NCBI GenBank assembly: GCA_011365055.1
Contig: RDOG01000021.1
Span: 11,886 to 75,885, forward strand
Length of the DNA: 64,000 bases
DNA from: Promethearchaeota archaeon
GTDB lineage: Archaea > Asgardarchaeota > Lokiarchaeia > Helarchaeales > RDOG01
Direction of reading: 5' to 3'
This document shows, in pieces, positions 8,335 to 17,428 of the stretch. Position numbers and translations under genes: made by a program. How positions within the stretch are numbered: the first letter of the stretch is position 1; every line of letters starts with the position of its first letter. The notes beneath the pieces were generated by a model that had not been told where the DNA came from, did not search any database, and worked only from the letters and a program-made list of their open reading frames with translations.

Positions 8335-8937
8335 ATGAATTCAATTGATGAAGAAAAAAAAGCTTGTAGAGCTAGAATTCTAAGTTTTAGAGACGCTCAA
8401 TCAAGAGACGATATCATAAAAAAAAGTAAAAAAATACACGATTATTTGATTTCAATGGAAGAATATCGAAAAAGTAATAAAATAATGTTTTTTATGGGGA
8501 AAGAAAAAGAAGTTCAAACAGAATTTATGGCAGAAGATGCATTGAAAAAGGGAAAAAGAGTATTCATACCAATCACGAAAGTTAATGAGAGGCGATTAAT
8601 TCCTTGTGAAATCTTTAATCTTCACGAATTAGAAATTTCAACTTTCAATGTCAAAGAACCTAAACAAGAATTTCAAAGACCACATGATCCTAAGGATATT
8701 GATCTAGTAATTGTCCCAGGTGTAGGTTTTGATGTTGCAGGAAATCGGATAGGATATGGATTTGGCTATTACGATAGTTTCCTATCTGAAGCTAGACAAG
8801 AAATTCCATTTATTGGATTAGCCTTTGAATTTCAAATTCAACAAGAAATTCCCTGTGATGAAAATGATAAATATATCGATAAAATTATTACAGACAAACG
8901 TATAATTAAATGTAAAAATGGAAATTATGGCGAATAA
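8335..8937 (+). CDS. 5-formyltetrahydrofolate cyclo-ligase
   Basis: A 200-residue protein with the family pattern. It has an N-terminal basic helix region, KIMFFMGKEKEVQT, and the C-terminal signature VPGVGFDVAGNRIGYGFGYYD for ATP and folate binding. It converts 5-formyl-THF to 5,10-methenyl-THF with ATP and keeps folate-type C1 carriers in use. The first ATG at 8331 closes after five codons, so the overlapping ATG at 8335 is the start. The next gene, a permease, begins three bases after its stop, so the two are probably one transcript. Its presence suggests a tetrahydrofolate-type or related pterin carrier. Confidence 0.9.
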   Translation: MNSIDEEKKACRARILSFRDAQSRDDIIKKSKKIHDYLISMEEYRKSNKIMFFMGKEKEVQTEFMAEDALKKGKRVFIPITKVNERRLIPCEIFNLHELEISTFNVKEPKQEFQRPHDPKDIDLVIVPGVGFDVAGNRIGYGFGYYDSFLSEARQEIPFIGLAFEFQIQQEIPCDENDKYIDKIITDKRIIKCKNGNYGE

Positions 8938-8940
8938 TTT

Positions 8941-9828
8941 GTGAATATAATAGTTAATACGATAATTGGGATTATATTAGCTTTAATTGGTGCATTTATA
9001 AATAATTTTGGCTTAGTTCTTCAAAAAAGACAGGTAAATATTAAGAGTACAGCTTCTGAAAGTAAAGGATTGGGAGATTTAGGGCAATATTTCAAAGATC
9101 CGTTATGGATTTTAGGCATATTGATGCAGACCTTTATATATTTACCCTTTTTAGTTCTTGCTTTTGACTTTCTAGGGATAACGCTAGTCCAACCCATCTC
9201 AAATGGAGGTGTAATTTTTCTTGTTTTGGGTTTAATAATTCTCGTAAATGAAAAATTAAAAAACACTTCCGAATATCTTGGAGTTATTATATTAATTTTC
9301 GGAGTAATAATTATTGCTTTGGGTGGTGTAATTGGAGATATTACAGTAAACATTATTTTAACATATATTTTTAACTTTTGGATGATAATTTTAGTAATTT
9401 TAATTTTTTCTTTGATCTGTTTTGCTTTAGTTTTAAAATTTAAACGGATTAGACCCATGATGTTAGGCTTAATCGCAGGTAATTCTTATGCTTTTGTTGC
9501 CGTTTCATTACAATTATTTACTTCAGGATTAGCTGAAATAAATCACCCTTGGAGTCTCATTTTAATAATTGGAGGTTTTTCCGGTGCAGTGATTGGAACG
9601 GTTACAGGAATTTTGTCGACACAAGAGGCTTTCAAGCGTTCTCAAGCAATACATATCATCCCCTTCTCTCAATTGACGATGAACATAATCCCTATTATTG
9701 CTGGAATCGTTGTTTTTCAACAAGTGATTCAAAATCAAGTATTTTTCTGGATTGGTGTTGTGTCTATTATAGTTGGTGCTACATTATTAGCAAGATATTT
9801 TGAAGAGCGCCCAAAAGAAGAAAAATAA
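8941..9828 (+). CDS. DMT-superfamily membrane transporter (EamA/NIPA-like)
   Basis: A 295-residue protein with nine to ten hydrophobic helices, internal twofold repeat character, and a charged C-terminal tail (ARYFEERPKEEK). The N-terminal helix with NNFGLVLQKRQ and the LGITLVQPISNGGVIF block are typical of the EamA/NIPA-like branch of drug/metabolite transporters. The substrate is unknown. The GTG start follows the stop of the 5-formyl-THF cyclo-ligase by three bases, so the two are translationally linked. It converges on the glutamate-synthase-domain gene with a short A-rich spacer. Confidence 0.8.
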   Translation: MNIIVNTIIGIILALIGAFINNFGLVLQKRQVNIKSTASESKGLGDLGQYFKDPLWILGILMQTFIYLPFLVLAFDFLGITLVQPISNGGVIFLVLGLIILVNEKLKNTSEYLGVIILIFGVIIIALGGVIGDITVNIILTYIFNFWMIILVILIFSLICFALVLKFKRIRPMMLGLIAGNSYAFVAVSLQLFTSGLAEINHPWSLILIIGGFSGAVIGTVTGILSTQEAFKRSQAIHIIPFSQLTMNIIPIIAGIVVFQQVIQNQVFFWIGVVSIIVGATLLARYFEERPKEEK

Positions 9829-9870
9829 AAAAAAAAATAATTTGTTTTTGGAAAAAACGAGGAAGTAATA

Positions 9871-11451
9871 TTAATCATCTAATAATTTATCTACTTCTTC
9901 TTTATCACATTCCATTATGTACGTTATTCCACTTAATTCGGTACATTCGCGTGTCAAAGAAGCAATGTCATTTCTATTTAAATAATCCAATGAAAATTTT
10001 CTTGCTCCACACATTAATTGTTTTAGACCTTGTTCCAATCTTGTCATGTAAGTATATAATCCTAAAGCACCTGAAGGGATCAAATCGAATTTGTCTCCAA
10101 ATCTGCGGCGAAGCTCTGGACTTGTTACAAATATTTCGTCTCTTTTATTACCGAATCTAGCAATATAAACAGGAGCTTCATCATTCTCAATTTTTTTACC
10201 AATATTTTTTCCTACCATTGCTGCAGCTAAGGGAGCTCTGGCCATACCAACTGCCTTAAAATAAGGTGCTCCTAATGCTAGGGCTTTGAATATCTGGTCT
10301 TCCATGGTGATCCCACTTGCTACTGCAACATCAGGTATGTACCTGCCCTTCGATGCCAATCTACCTAGATAATTATAAAGTAGTGACCATAATTCAACTC
10401 TCGGTATACCCCATTCATTCATCATCCTCCAAGGGCTCATTCCTGTCCCTCCACCTGCAGCATCTACAGTTAAAAAGTCTATTTTTGCTTCAGATGCGCA
10501 TTTAACTGCCAGAGCTAAATCGACAGGGCGATATGCACCAGTTTTTAGAAATATGTATTTTGCTCCAGCAGCTCGTAATTCATCAACTCGTGAATAAAAA
10601 TCTTCTTCACTCAACATTCCTAACCTAGAATGGCGTTCAAATTCATCAAATATGTGATTTCTGAATGCTTCTATAACAAGAGGATCATATGGATCAGGTA
10701 AAACTATGTATCCTCTATCTTTAAGTGTTTGAGCCTTCTCTAAATCCTTTATTTTAACTTCGCCGCCAATATTTTTTGCACCCTGCCCCCATTTAAGTTC
10801 AACAATATCAACATTTAATTTATTTAATGCATATTCGTGTACTCCTAATCTTGTATCCTCCACGTTTGCTTGGACAACGATTCCGCCATAACCATCTTGT
10901 TGCCATTCTTGAAAAAGCTTTACTCGATTCTCAAGTTCTTTAGAATAAACTATCTTTCCATTTTCAAGTTGAGTGGTTGGATCCATACCGCCTACATTTT
11001 CTCCGATAGTAACTATAATTCCAGAAAGGGCAGCTCCAACAGCAAGTCCTTCCCAATTTGCATTTGCAATCCAAGTTGAACCCAAACCAGCAATAACGAT
11101 AGGAAGTTTTAGTTTAATGGATTTATCGTGTCCAATTTTCTTTTCTAAATTCACCTTCGTAAATAACGCTTTATCCGAATCGGCTTCCATGCCATATGCA
11201 TTCCTACAACTACCAAGAATTGTAAAATGCGACAAATCTATAGGATATTTTTTTTCACTTGCAGCAGATATTATTCCATATGGTTTTGGATAGAGCATTT
11301 CTACTCCTCTATATGCGGATTTTCCAATTTCACACATACCTATACAACCATCTACGCAAGTTACACACATTCCACTTGCTGGAACAATTGAATCTTCAGT
11401 TCTATTTTTTGAAAGTGTAGCAGCTGAAGCATTAATTTTACTATATAACAT
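9871..11451 (-). CDS. FMN-binding glutamate synthase domain protein (GltB core)
   Basis: A 526-residue protein with the FMN/2-oxoglutarate synthase barrel of glutamate synthase (COG0069): LGSTWIANANWEGLAVGAAL, IVELKWGQGAKNIGGEV, TVDAAGGGTGMSPWRMM and the late VASGITMEDQIFKALALGA. The N-terminus has a cysteine block CVTCVDGCIGMC characteristic of the archaeal type. The glutaminase domain and the usual GltD partner are absent. It is the last gene of a leftward operon with NuoE-, NuoF- and NuoG-like genes, separated by eight bases from the latter, with RBS AGGTGA. I infer that NAD(P)H electrons reach this barrel through the Nuo-like modules. The product may be glutamate or another amination or redox reaction. 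Confidence 0.88.
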   Translation of the reverse strand: MLYSKINASAATLSKNRTEDSIVPASGMCVTCVDGCIGMCEIGKSAYRGVEMLYPKPYGIISAASEKKYPIDLSHFTILGSCRNAYGMEADSDKALFTKVNLEKKIGHDKSIKLKLPIVIAGLGSTWIANANWEGLAVGAALSGIIVTIGENVGGMDPTTQLENGKIVYSKELENRVKLFQEWQQDGYGGIVVQANVEDTRLGVHEYALNKLNVDIVELKWGQGAKNIGGEVKIKDLEKAQTLKDRGYIVLPDPYDPLVIEAFRNHIFDEFERHSRLGMLSEEDFYSRVDELRAAGAKYIFLKTGAYRPVDLALAVKCASEAKIDFLTVDAAGGGTGMSPWRMMNEWGIPRVELWSLLYNYLGRLASKGRYIPDVAVASGITMEDQIFKALALGAPYFKAVGMARAPLAAAMVGKNIGKKIENDEAPVYIARFGNKRDEIFVTSPELRRRFGDKFDLIPSGALGLYTYMTRLEQGLKQLMCGARKFSLDYLNRNDIASLTRECTELSGITYIMECDKEEVDKLLDD

Positions 11452-11459
11452 TTTTTATA

Positions 11460-12155
11460 TCACCTTTTTTCATTACTTTCTCCTTTAATGCACGTTCCAC
11501 ATTCACCCTTTAATCCCATCCAACAAGTAAAATGCTCATAAATGTCTAGACAAGTTGGTTGGAGTTCATTGCAACAACTGTTGCATAATACGTTTTTTGG
11601 GTTGGAACCTTCACATCTAACGGTGCATGCAGGACAAATGTACATGCAACCACCACATTTTCGACATTCATCTGAATTTTTATCAAAAACGGTTGATATT
11701 TTTAATTCATTACCTCTGTTTATGAATCCAATTGCTTTTGCCATCATTTGTTCTTCACAAATTCTTACGCACAGTCCACAATAAATGCAATCTTCCCACT
11801 TTGGTTTAAACCTCACTTGGGTTAATTTCATTTTTGATGCAAGATCCTGTAATTTTTTAGAAGTAGGACATTGAGCAATCATGAGTTCAAGTAACATTTT
11901 TCTTGCATTTACTACTTTTTTACTCGAAGTAAAAATAACGATTCCCTCTTCAACAGGATAGGTACAGGAGGTTATTAATTTAGTTTCATTACCTCTTTTC
12001 ATTTCTACGATACATAAGCGGCAACCCCCCCATGCGGAAAGACCTTCATGATAGCATAATGTTGGTATATCTATGCCTAAAAATCTTGCAGCTTCAAGAA
12101 TTGTCCAATTACTTGGGACTTCAAGATCAATTCCATCAATTTTTAAGTTAGTCAT
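11460..12155 (-). CDS. NuoG-like Fe-S protein (2Fe-2S ferredoxin plus 4Fe-4S domains)
   Basis: A 231-residue protein equal to the N-terminal electron-transfer part of NuoG/HydA-type subunits. It has a plant-type 2Fe-2S domain (PTLCYHEGLSAWGGCRLC, then SCTYPV), a linker helix, then CIYCGLCVRIC and CRKCGGCMYICPAC clusters. A cysteine-rich C-terminal tail follows (CNSCCNEL, GECGTC). It lacks the large molybdopterin or hydrogenase catalytic part, so it is an electron carrier. Its start overlaps the stop of the NuoF-like gene by four bases. It would connect flavin and Fe-S clusters of NuoF to the GltB-type subunit. Confidence 0.85.
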   Translation of the reverse strand: MTNLKIDGIDLEVPSNWTILEAARFLGIDIPTLCYHEGLSAWGGCRLCIVEMKRGNETKLITSCTYPVEEGIVIFTSSKKVVNARKMLLELMIAQCPTSKKLQDLASKMKLTQVRFKPKWEDCIYCGLCVRICEEQMMAKAIGFINRGNELKISTVFDKNSDECRKCGGCMYICPACTVRCEGSNPKNVLCNSCCNELQPTCLDIYEHFTCWMGLKGECGTCIKGESNEKR

Positions 12156-14002
12156 TCCATTCCTCCAGAAACTCTGATAATCGAATCAAACTTGCAGACC
12201 TCCCTGCAAATCCCGCATTTAGTGCATATGTTCTGGTCGATGGAATGCGGTTCTTTTAAATCACCACTAATTGCTTTTTCAGGGCAATTTTTTTTACAAG
12301 AACCACAACCCGTACATGTTTCCGCATCTATCTTATAACGAATTAACGCTCTACACGTGCCTGAAGGGCATTTTTTATCAATAACATGGGCTAAATATTC
12401 ATCCTTGAAATACTTAATTGTTGAAAGTAATGGATTAGCTGCTGTTTGACCCAACCCACAGAGTGATGTATCTTTTATCACGGTTCCCAGTTCTTCAAGC
12501 AAGTCAATATGTTCAATACTTGAATTACCCAAAGTAATGTCGGTCAAGATTTCATACATTCTCTGCGTGCCTTCCCTACAAGGAACGCATTTGCCACAAG
12601 ATTCGGCCTGTAAGAAGTCCGTATAATATCTTGCAAAATCGACCATACATGTATCTTCATCCATCACGATCATGCCTCCTGAACCCATTATAGACCCTAT
12701 TTGCTTGAGCGACTCATAATCTATTGATAAATTGAAAAGATCTATGGGTATACACCCTCCAGAAGGACCACCTGTTTGTATTGCTTTAATATTTTTTCCC
12801 GTTGCAGAACCTCCGCCGATATTATAAATAATCTCATTAATTGTGATGCCCATTGGGACTTCAACCAATCCAGTATTTTTTACCTTTCCAACAAGAGAAA
12901 AAATTTTTGTTCCTTTACTATTCTCAGTTCCAATACTTGAAAACCAACTTGCACCTTTTTCGATAATTTTCGGGACGTTCGCCCAAGTTTCTACATTATT
13001 TATAACTGTAGGTTGACCAAAAAGCCCCTTTCTAGCGGGATAAGGTGGCCTTTGCCGAGGAGTACCACGTTTACCTTCTATCGAGTAAATGAGCGCGGTT
13101 TCTTCTCCACAAACAAAAGCCCCTCCTCCCTTTATAATCTCAATATCAAAATTAAATCCCGATCCGAGTATATTTTTTCCAAGTAAGCCTTGTTCTTTTA
13201 ACGAATTAATAGCAAACGACACGTTAAATACAGCCATTGGATACTCGTTTCGAACATAAATCCAGCCTTTTCTCGCACCAATCGCGTATCCTCCTATTAT
13301 CATCCCTTCAATAATTAATTGTGGATTACCTTCAAGCAAACTTCTATCCATATATGCACCAGGATCACCTTCATCCGCATTACAAATGATATACTTTATA
13401 TCATTTTTCTGATTCTTTACAGCTTCCCATTTTTTCCCCATTGGAAAACCAGCTCCTCCTCGTCCTCGTAATCCTGAGTGCTTTATTATTTCAATAATTT
13501 TATCAGGATGCATTTGTAATGCTTTTGATAGTGCTTTATAACCCCCTATTGAAATGTAATCTTCTATATTTAAGGGATCAATTAAGGAGTTATCTCCCAA
13601 AAGATTTCTTGTTTGATGCCGGTAAAAAGGAATGTCATCCATGTAAAGAAATTTTTCTCCATTCTCATCAACTAATAATTCCTCTATAATTTCATTTTTC
13701 AAAACAGATTCTATTATTCTGGGCGGATCATCTACTGTTAAATTTTTGTAAAAAATTCCTTCTGGAAAAATAATTACATCTGGCTCAGCAGCACAAAATC
13801 CGTGACATCCAGTAATTTTTAGAGTAATTTCATTCTGATGGCTTGAAATAGCCTCTTTAAAAGCATTTGCAATCTCATGTACTCCTCTCGCATGGCTACA
13901 AGTTCCTGCAGATAAAGATATGGTTGTATTTTTTATATTAATACTACTGATTACCTTTCTACGGTGGTTTTCAAGTTTATCAATGGATGGGATGGGGAGC
14001 AT
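12152..14002 (-). CDS. NuoF-like NAD(P)H-oxidising flavoprotein with C-terminal ferredoxin
   Basis: A 616-residue protein made of three parts, as in HydB/NuoF of electron-bifurcating complexes. The N-terminal 2Fe-2S thioredoxin-like domain has AGTCSHARG and TGCHGFCAAEP. The NADH/FMN core has GRGGAGFPMGKKW at about 180 and CNADEGDPGAYMDR, followed by ESCGKCVPCREGT for the 4Fe-4S site. The C-terminus has two 4Fe-4S motifs (CTGCGSCKKNCP and CTKCGICREVC). It oxidises or reduces NAD(H) and exchanges electrons with ferredoxin-like partners in the cytosol. It overlaps the NuoE gene by 52 bases in another frame and the NuoG-like gene by four. The long upstream overlap means the exact start is not certain. 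Confidence 0.88.
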   Translation of the reverse strand: MLPIPSIDKLENHRRKVISSINIKNTTISLSAGTCSHARGVHEIANAFKEAISSHQNEITLKITGCHGFCAAEPDVIIFPEGIFYKNLTVDDPPRIIESVLKNEIIEELLVDENGEKFLYMDDIPFYRHQTRNLLGDNSLIDPLNIEDYISIGGYKALSKALQMHPDKIIEIIKHSGLRGRGGAGFPMGKKWEAVKNQKNDIKYIICNADEGDPGAYMDRSLLEGNPQLIIEGMIIGGYAIGARKGWIYVRNEYPMAVFNVSFAINSLKEQGLLGKNILGSGFNFDIEIIKGGGAFVCGEETALIYSIEGKRGTPRQRPPYPARKGLFGQPTVINNVETWANVPKIIEKGASWFSSIGTENSKGTKIFSLVGKVKNTGLVEVPMGITINEIIYNIGGGSATGKNIKAIQTGGPSGGCIPIDLFNLSIDYESLKQIGSIMGSGGMIVMDEDTCMVDFARYYTDFLQAESCGKCVPCREGTQRMYEILTDITLGNSSIEHIDLLEELGTVIKDTSLCGLGQTAANPLLSTIKYFKDEYLAHVIDKKCPSGTCRALIRYKIDAETCTGCGSCKKNCPEKAISGDLKEPHSIDQNICTKCGICREVCKFDSIIRVSGGME

Positions 14003-14469
14003 TTTCTACCTTCCTTGAATTTTTTCAGTAGATTTATTGTTTTTTGAGGAGTCATTTCTCCAAAATATTGATTATCAATAACTACAATTGGTCCAATGGC
14101 ACAACAGCCAAGACAATTCACGGTTTCTAGTGTAAAACTCATATCATCAGTAGTTTCTCCTGGCTCAATATCAAGTTCTTTAGAAATAGTTTCTAAAATT
14201 TTAGCCCCCCCACGTATGTAACAAGCGGTTCCTAAACAAACCGTGATGATATGTTCCCCTTTTGGAGTTAAACTAAAAGCTTTATAAAAAGTAGCAACAC
14301 CATAGAGATCTATTAAGTGCATGTTTAATTTTTCTGCAACCATTATCATGGATTCTTCTGGTAAATAATTATATTGCTCTTGGATGTCTTGTAAAATGGG
14401 AATAACAAAATTCCCATGTTTTTGTATAGTTTTGTCAATAAATTCTTGATTTGGTGTCATGAATTTCAT
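13951..14469 (-). CDS. NuoE-like 2Fe-2S subunit
   Basis: A 172-residue thioredoxin-like ferredoxin subunit. The four cluster ligands are Cys78 and Cys83 (VCLGTAC) and Cys119 and Cys123 (CLGCC), with the usual helical N-terminus (ILQDIQEQYNYLPEE) and YGVATFYKAF. It is the first gene of the leftward redox operon, so it marks the promoter end. It would pair with the NuoF-like flavoprotein. M1 or M4 could be the start. The 14470-14883 region upstream holds a palindrome with flanking direct repeats. Confidence 0.88.
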   Translation of the reverse strand: MKFMTPNQEFIDKTIQKHGNFVIPILQDIQEQYNYLPEESMIMVAEKLNMHLIDLYGVATFYKAFSLTPKGEHIITVCLGTACYIRGGAKILETISKELDIEPGETTDDMSFTLETVNCLGCCAIGPIVVIDNQYFGEMTPQKTINLLKKFKEGRKCSPSHPLINLKTTVER

Positions 14470-14644
14470 CGACCAATAATTTAAATATAAAATATTTATC
14501 TATTTTAGCAAAATTTTAAGATTTTTTTATCAATTTAGATAAACTATGGGCGAAATAACGTATAATTTATTTTATAAAAAAATGGCAATAAATTTTTGAA
14601 TAAGTATCAAAAAAATCATTGGATGTATATACTTTTTTAAATTT

Positions 14645-14693
14645 TTTACATACTTTAGTAAAAAGTCATGACTTTGTGACCAATTTACATACT
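14645..14693. promoter_or_regulatory. Palindrome flanked by symmetric direct repeats
   Basis: AAAGTCATGACTTT (14662-14675) is a perfect 14-bp palindrome. Identical TTTACATACT copies lie at 14645-14654 and 14684-14693, placed symmetrically about its centre. The whole sits in the 414-base AT-rich space between the divergent redox operon and the Pelota-like gene. I see nothing gene-like in the rest of that space. It could be an operator serving one or both promoters. Confidence 0.45.
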
Positions 14694-14883
14694 ATCATTT
14701 GATTTGTCTATATTCACCTTTGAAAAAATGTACAATCACTTTTTATTTGAATTAAAAGAGAATTTCATTAGAAATCCTTTTTTATTTGATATTATAAACA
14801 TCTAAGAATAATTAATTCAATTTTAGATTTAAAAATTAATTAATATTTAATCTAAAAAAGTAGTATCTATTTTTTAAAGTTAA

Positions 14884-15651
14884 ATGAGTATTAGAATTAT
14901 CTTGCCTAAGCGTAAAAAAAGATCTAAAAGGGGTTATCCCATTGCCATTTTTATTGGAATCGATGATATACAAGCTAATATTTGGCAAATTTTTAGCGAG
15001 GTTGTTAAGCCATATGATAAAATTAAATTAGGTAATAGAAAAAGGAAAAATAATAAACAGATTCTTGATTTTCACGAAGCAATTATCGATAGCATACGAC
15101 CTTTATTAAAACAAGGGATTAGAAGCATCTTAATCTCAAATCCTATAAAGACTGATTATGCTGATATATTCCTTGAACACGTCAAAAAACATCATCAATG
15201 GCTCATTCAGGAAAAAGCTTCAAATGCTGCATCGTTTGCCAGATTTGTTGGTGTTGCTGGTAATTTAGAAGAAGTTCAAGCCCTAATACATACTGAGAAA
15301 ATAAAAAAGATATTATACGAAACACTTGATAAGGAAACAGATAAAATCATTAACATATTAGAAAAACGCTTAAATGAAGATATCAATGGAAAATTTCTAA
15401 TATTTTCACTCAAGGATATTGAGAAACTAATATATAGTTTATGGGAATTACTTGATGCGAAACCTGAATATTTACTTTTAACAGATAAATATCTAGCTAA
15501 ATCTAAACAAAAAAATAGGCTCAATAAATTAATGCAAGTTTCTAAAAACAAAGGAATGAAAGTAAAAGTAATCTCTGAAGAAGAAACAGGTGCAGGAAAA
15601 CGTGTTGCCCAATTTGGGGGTATTGTCTGCCTTACAAATATTAGTTCTTAG
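14884..15651 (+). CDS. Pelota/eRF1-like domain protein
   Basis: A 255-residue protein whose second half follows the Pelota/eRF1 C-terminal domain: KDIEKLIYSLWELLDAKPEYLLLTD, then NRLNKLMQVSKNKGMKVKVISEE and the closing AQFGGIVCLTNI, which matches the family GGIxAxLRY strand. The first half resembles the middle domain (LEHVKKHH, ASNAASFARFVG). The N-terminal codon-recognition domain and a GGQ loop are missing, so it is not a release factor. A role in ribosome rescue or tRNA handling like archaeal/bacterial eRF1-like (baeRF) proteins is inference. It is monocistronic and divergent from the redox operon. Confidence 0.65.
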   Translation: MSIRIILPKRKKRSKRGYPIAIFIGIDDIQANIWQIFSEVVKPYDKIKLGNRKRKNNKQILDFHEAIIDSIRPLLKQGIRSILISNPIKTDYADIFLEHVKKHHQWLIQEKASNAASFARFVGVAGNLEEVQALIHTEKIKKILYETLDKETDKIINILEKRLNEDINGKFLIFSLKDIEKLIYSLWELLDAKPEYLLLTDKYLAKSKQKNRLNKLMQVSKNKGMKVKVISEEETGAGKRVAQFGGIVCLTNISS

Positions 15652-15733
15652 GATTACTAGATTTCTTTCATGTCATTAGACAAGATAAAAATGCTTTTAA
15701 TGCAATTAATATGTATGGTTTGAGGTTTTTAAA

Positions 15734-17146
15734 ATGGAATTTGAGGAAATCCAAAATAAAATAAAAATTATAATTAATAGTCCTACTCAAGCTATTCCTG
15801 ATAATTCAATGGTTAAAATCCGTAAAGAATTAACAAAAAGGGCTCCAAAATCGAAGAAACTTTTTGAAGAGATGAAAAATAACGTTCCTGGTGGATTTGA
15901 ACATCAATTAGTTTTGAATGATCCCTTTGCAATCACACTTAAAAAATCTTCAGGTTCAAAACAATGGGATGTAGATGATAATCAATATTTAGATATTTTA
16001 AGTGGTGCAGGGGCCGTTATATTAGGGCATAATTATCCTCAATTACGTGATAAAATCATTGAAGTTATGCAAGATGTGGATTCTGCTTGTTATTTAACAA
16101 ATGAATATGAATTAAAAGCAGTTAAAGAAATAAAGAAACATGTAAAATCTCTTGAACTTTTTAAATTCTATCAATCTGGTACTGAAGCTGACATGGCTGC
16201 TATCCGTTTAGCTCGAGTATATACAAAAAAGAAAAAAATCATTAAAATTGGTGGTGCTTATCACGGATGGTCTGACCAATTAACATATGACATGCATGTA
16301 CCATTTTCTGGTGATTTAGAATCACATGGTATACCATCTTCTTGTTTTAAAGATACGATTGCAGTTCCTCCTAATGATATCGATGCATTAGAAGCAGAAT
16401 TTAAAAAATTTGAAGAAAAAAAGGGAATTGCAGCTATCATTCTTGAGCCTTTAGGTCCTGAATCTGGTAATATTCCTGTTGCTCCAGATTATAATAAAGC
16501 AGTTGAAGAGCTTTGCCAAAAATATGGTTCCCTGCTTATATTTGATGAAGTTGTTACGGGTTTTCGCATGGATATGGGTGGTGCTCAGAAATATTTTGGT
16601 GTTAAACCAGATTTAACTACATTTGGGAAGCTTCTGACCCACGGTTTTCCCTCAACGGGTGGTCTTGGTGGGCGGAGAGACATAATGGAATATTTAGCTA
16701 GTGGTATTGAAGCTGCAGAAGAGAAAGTAATGGCTACGGGAACACTTTTAGGAAATCCTCTTTCAGCAGCAGCATGTTATTACACGCTTCAATACCTTGA
16801 AAAAGAAAATGCGGTAGAAAAAGCTGCATATATGGGAAATAAATTAACTAATCGATTAAACGAGTTGTTTGAAAGTCATGGGTTTCCATTCTTCGCTTTT
16901 AATTATAAATCAATTGTCCAGTATAAGACTTATGCTCCTATTAATATGGATATTAGAATCCAAGGAAATATAGAAAAAGCATTATATCGTAATCAATGCG
17001 TGGGTCGAATTGCTACTGCAATGCTCTGGCAAAATGTAATCACGAAACGTGGTGCAAGCGGGTTTACAACAATAGCTCATACTGACAAAGATCTTGACTA
17101 TTTAATCCAAGCATTTGATACCGTGTTAAAGTTAATACCTCATTAA
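15734..17146 (+). CDS. Class III PLP aminotransferase (glutamate-1-semialdehyde aminomutase-like)
   Basis: A 470-residue enzyme. Key blocks are GAGAVILGHNYP, FYQSGTEADMAAIRLAR for the phosphate loop, GGAYHGWSDQ, LLIFDEVVTGFRM with the PLP-contacting Asp, and TTFGKLLTHGFP with the Schiff-base Lys299. The G-FP-GGLGG pattern after the lysine is close to glutamate-1-semialdehyde 2,1-aminomutase, but no tetrapyrrole genes are nearby. A different aminomutase or transaminase is therefore equally possible. It has its own start codon with AGG upstream and a short terminator-like T stretch downstream. Confidence 0.85.
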   Translation: MEFEEIQNKIKIIINSPTQAIPDNSMVKIRKELTKRAPKSKKLFEEMKNNVPGGFEHQLVLNDPFAITLKKSSGSKQWDVDDNQYLDILSGAGAVILGHNYPQLRDKIIEVMQDVDSACYLTNEYELKAVKEIKKHVKSLELFKFYQSGTEADMAAIRLARVYTKKKKIIKIGGAYHGWSDQLTYDMHVPFSGDLESHGIPSSCFKDTIAVPPNDIDALEAEFKKFEEKKGIAAIILEPLGPESGNIPVAPDYNKAVEELCQKYGSLLIFDEVVTGFRMDMGGAQKYFGVKPDLTTFGKLLTHGFPSTGGLGGRRDIMEYLASGIEAAEEKVMATGTLLGNPLSAAACYYTLQYLEKENAVEKAAYMGNKLTNRLNELFESHGFPFFAFNYKSIVQYKTYAPINMDIRIQGNIEKALYRNQCVGRIATAMLWQNVITKRGASGFTTIAHTDKDLDYLIQAFDTVLKLIPH

Positions 17147-17191
17147 TTTTTTTGAAAAAGATATTTATAAAAAATGAGTTAATATTATTTT

Positions 17192-17386
17192 GCTAAGACG
17201 AGGATCGAATTGATGGTCGTATTAACATATATTATTAATATGGCAAAGCTTAGATTGTCTATCTGAGGATTCGTCGTCCTTATGTTGTAAGACTTAATCT
17301 TTATATCTATATCATTAATAGGAATATAAAATATTGGTATTATCACTTTGAAGGCTCCATCAGGCCTTGACGCCCTTTGTCTTAGC
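17192..17386 (+). ncRNA. Candidate structured leader or small RNA
   Basis: In the space between the aminotransferase and the next gene, several complementary blocks nest. GCTAAGAC (17192-17199) can pair with GTCTTAGC (17379-17386) to close a domain. GACGA plus CGAAT (17197-17210) pairs with ATTCGTCGTC (17269-17278), competing for three bases with the closing stem. AAGGC/GCCTT forms a hairpin at 17351-17368. A second TAAGAC at 17288-17293 could also pair the 3' arm. The domain ends about 30 bases before the RBS of the next gene. No known RNA family was recognised; this rests on hand-found pairing only. Confidence 0.3.
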
Positions 17387-17428
17387 TCCTATCTAAATTA
17401 TATAGAAAAATAATAAGAGGTGTATATT

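Noticed and set aside
17205..17268. C/D-box small RNA between TTGATGG and CTGA
   Set aside because: The C box is imperfect and no D'/C' pair is visible; the nested stems explain the region better.
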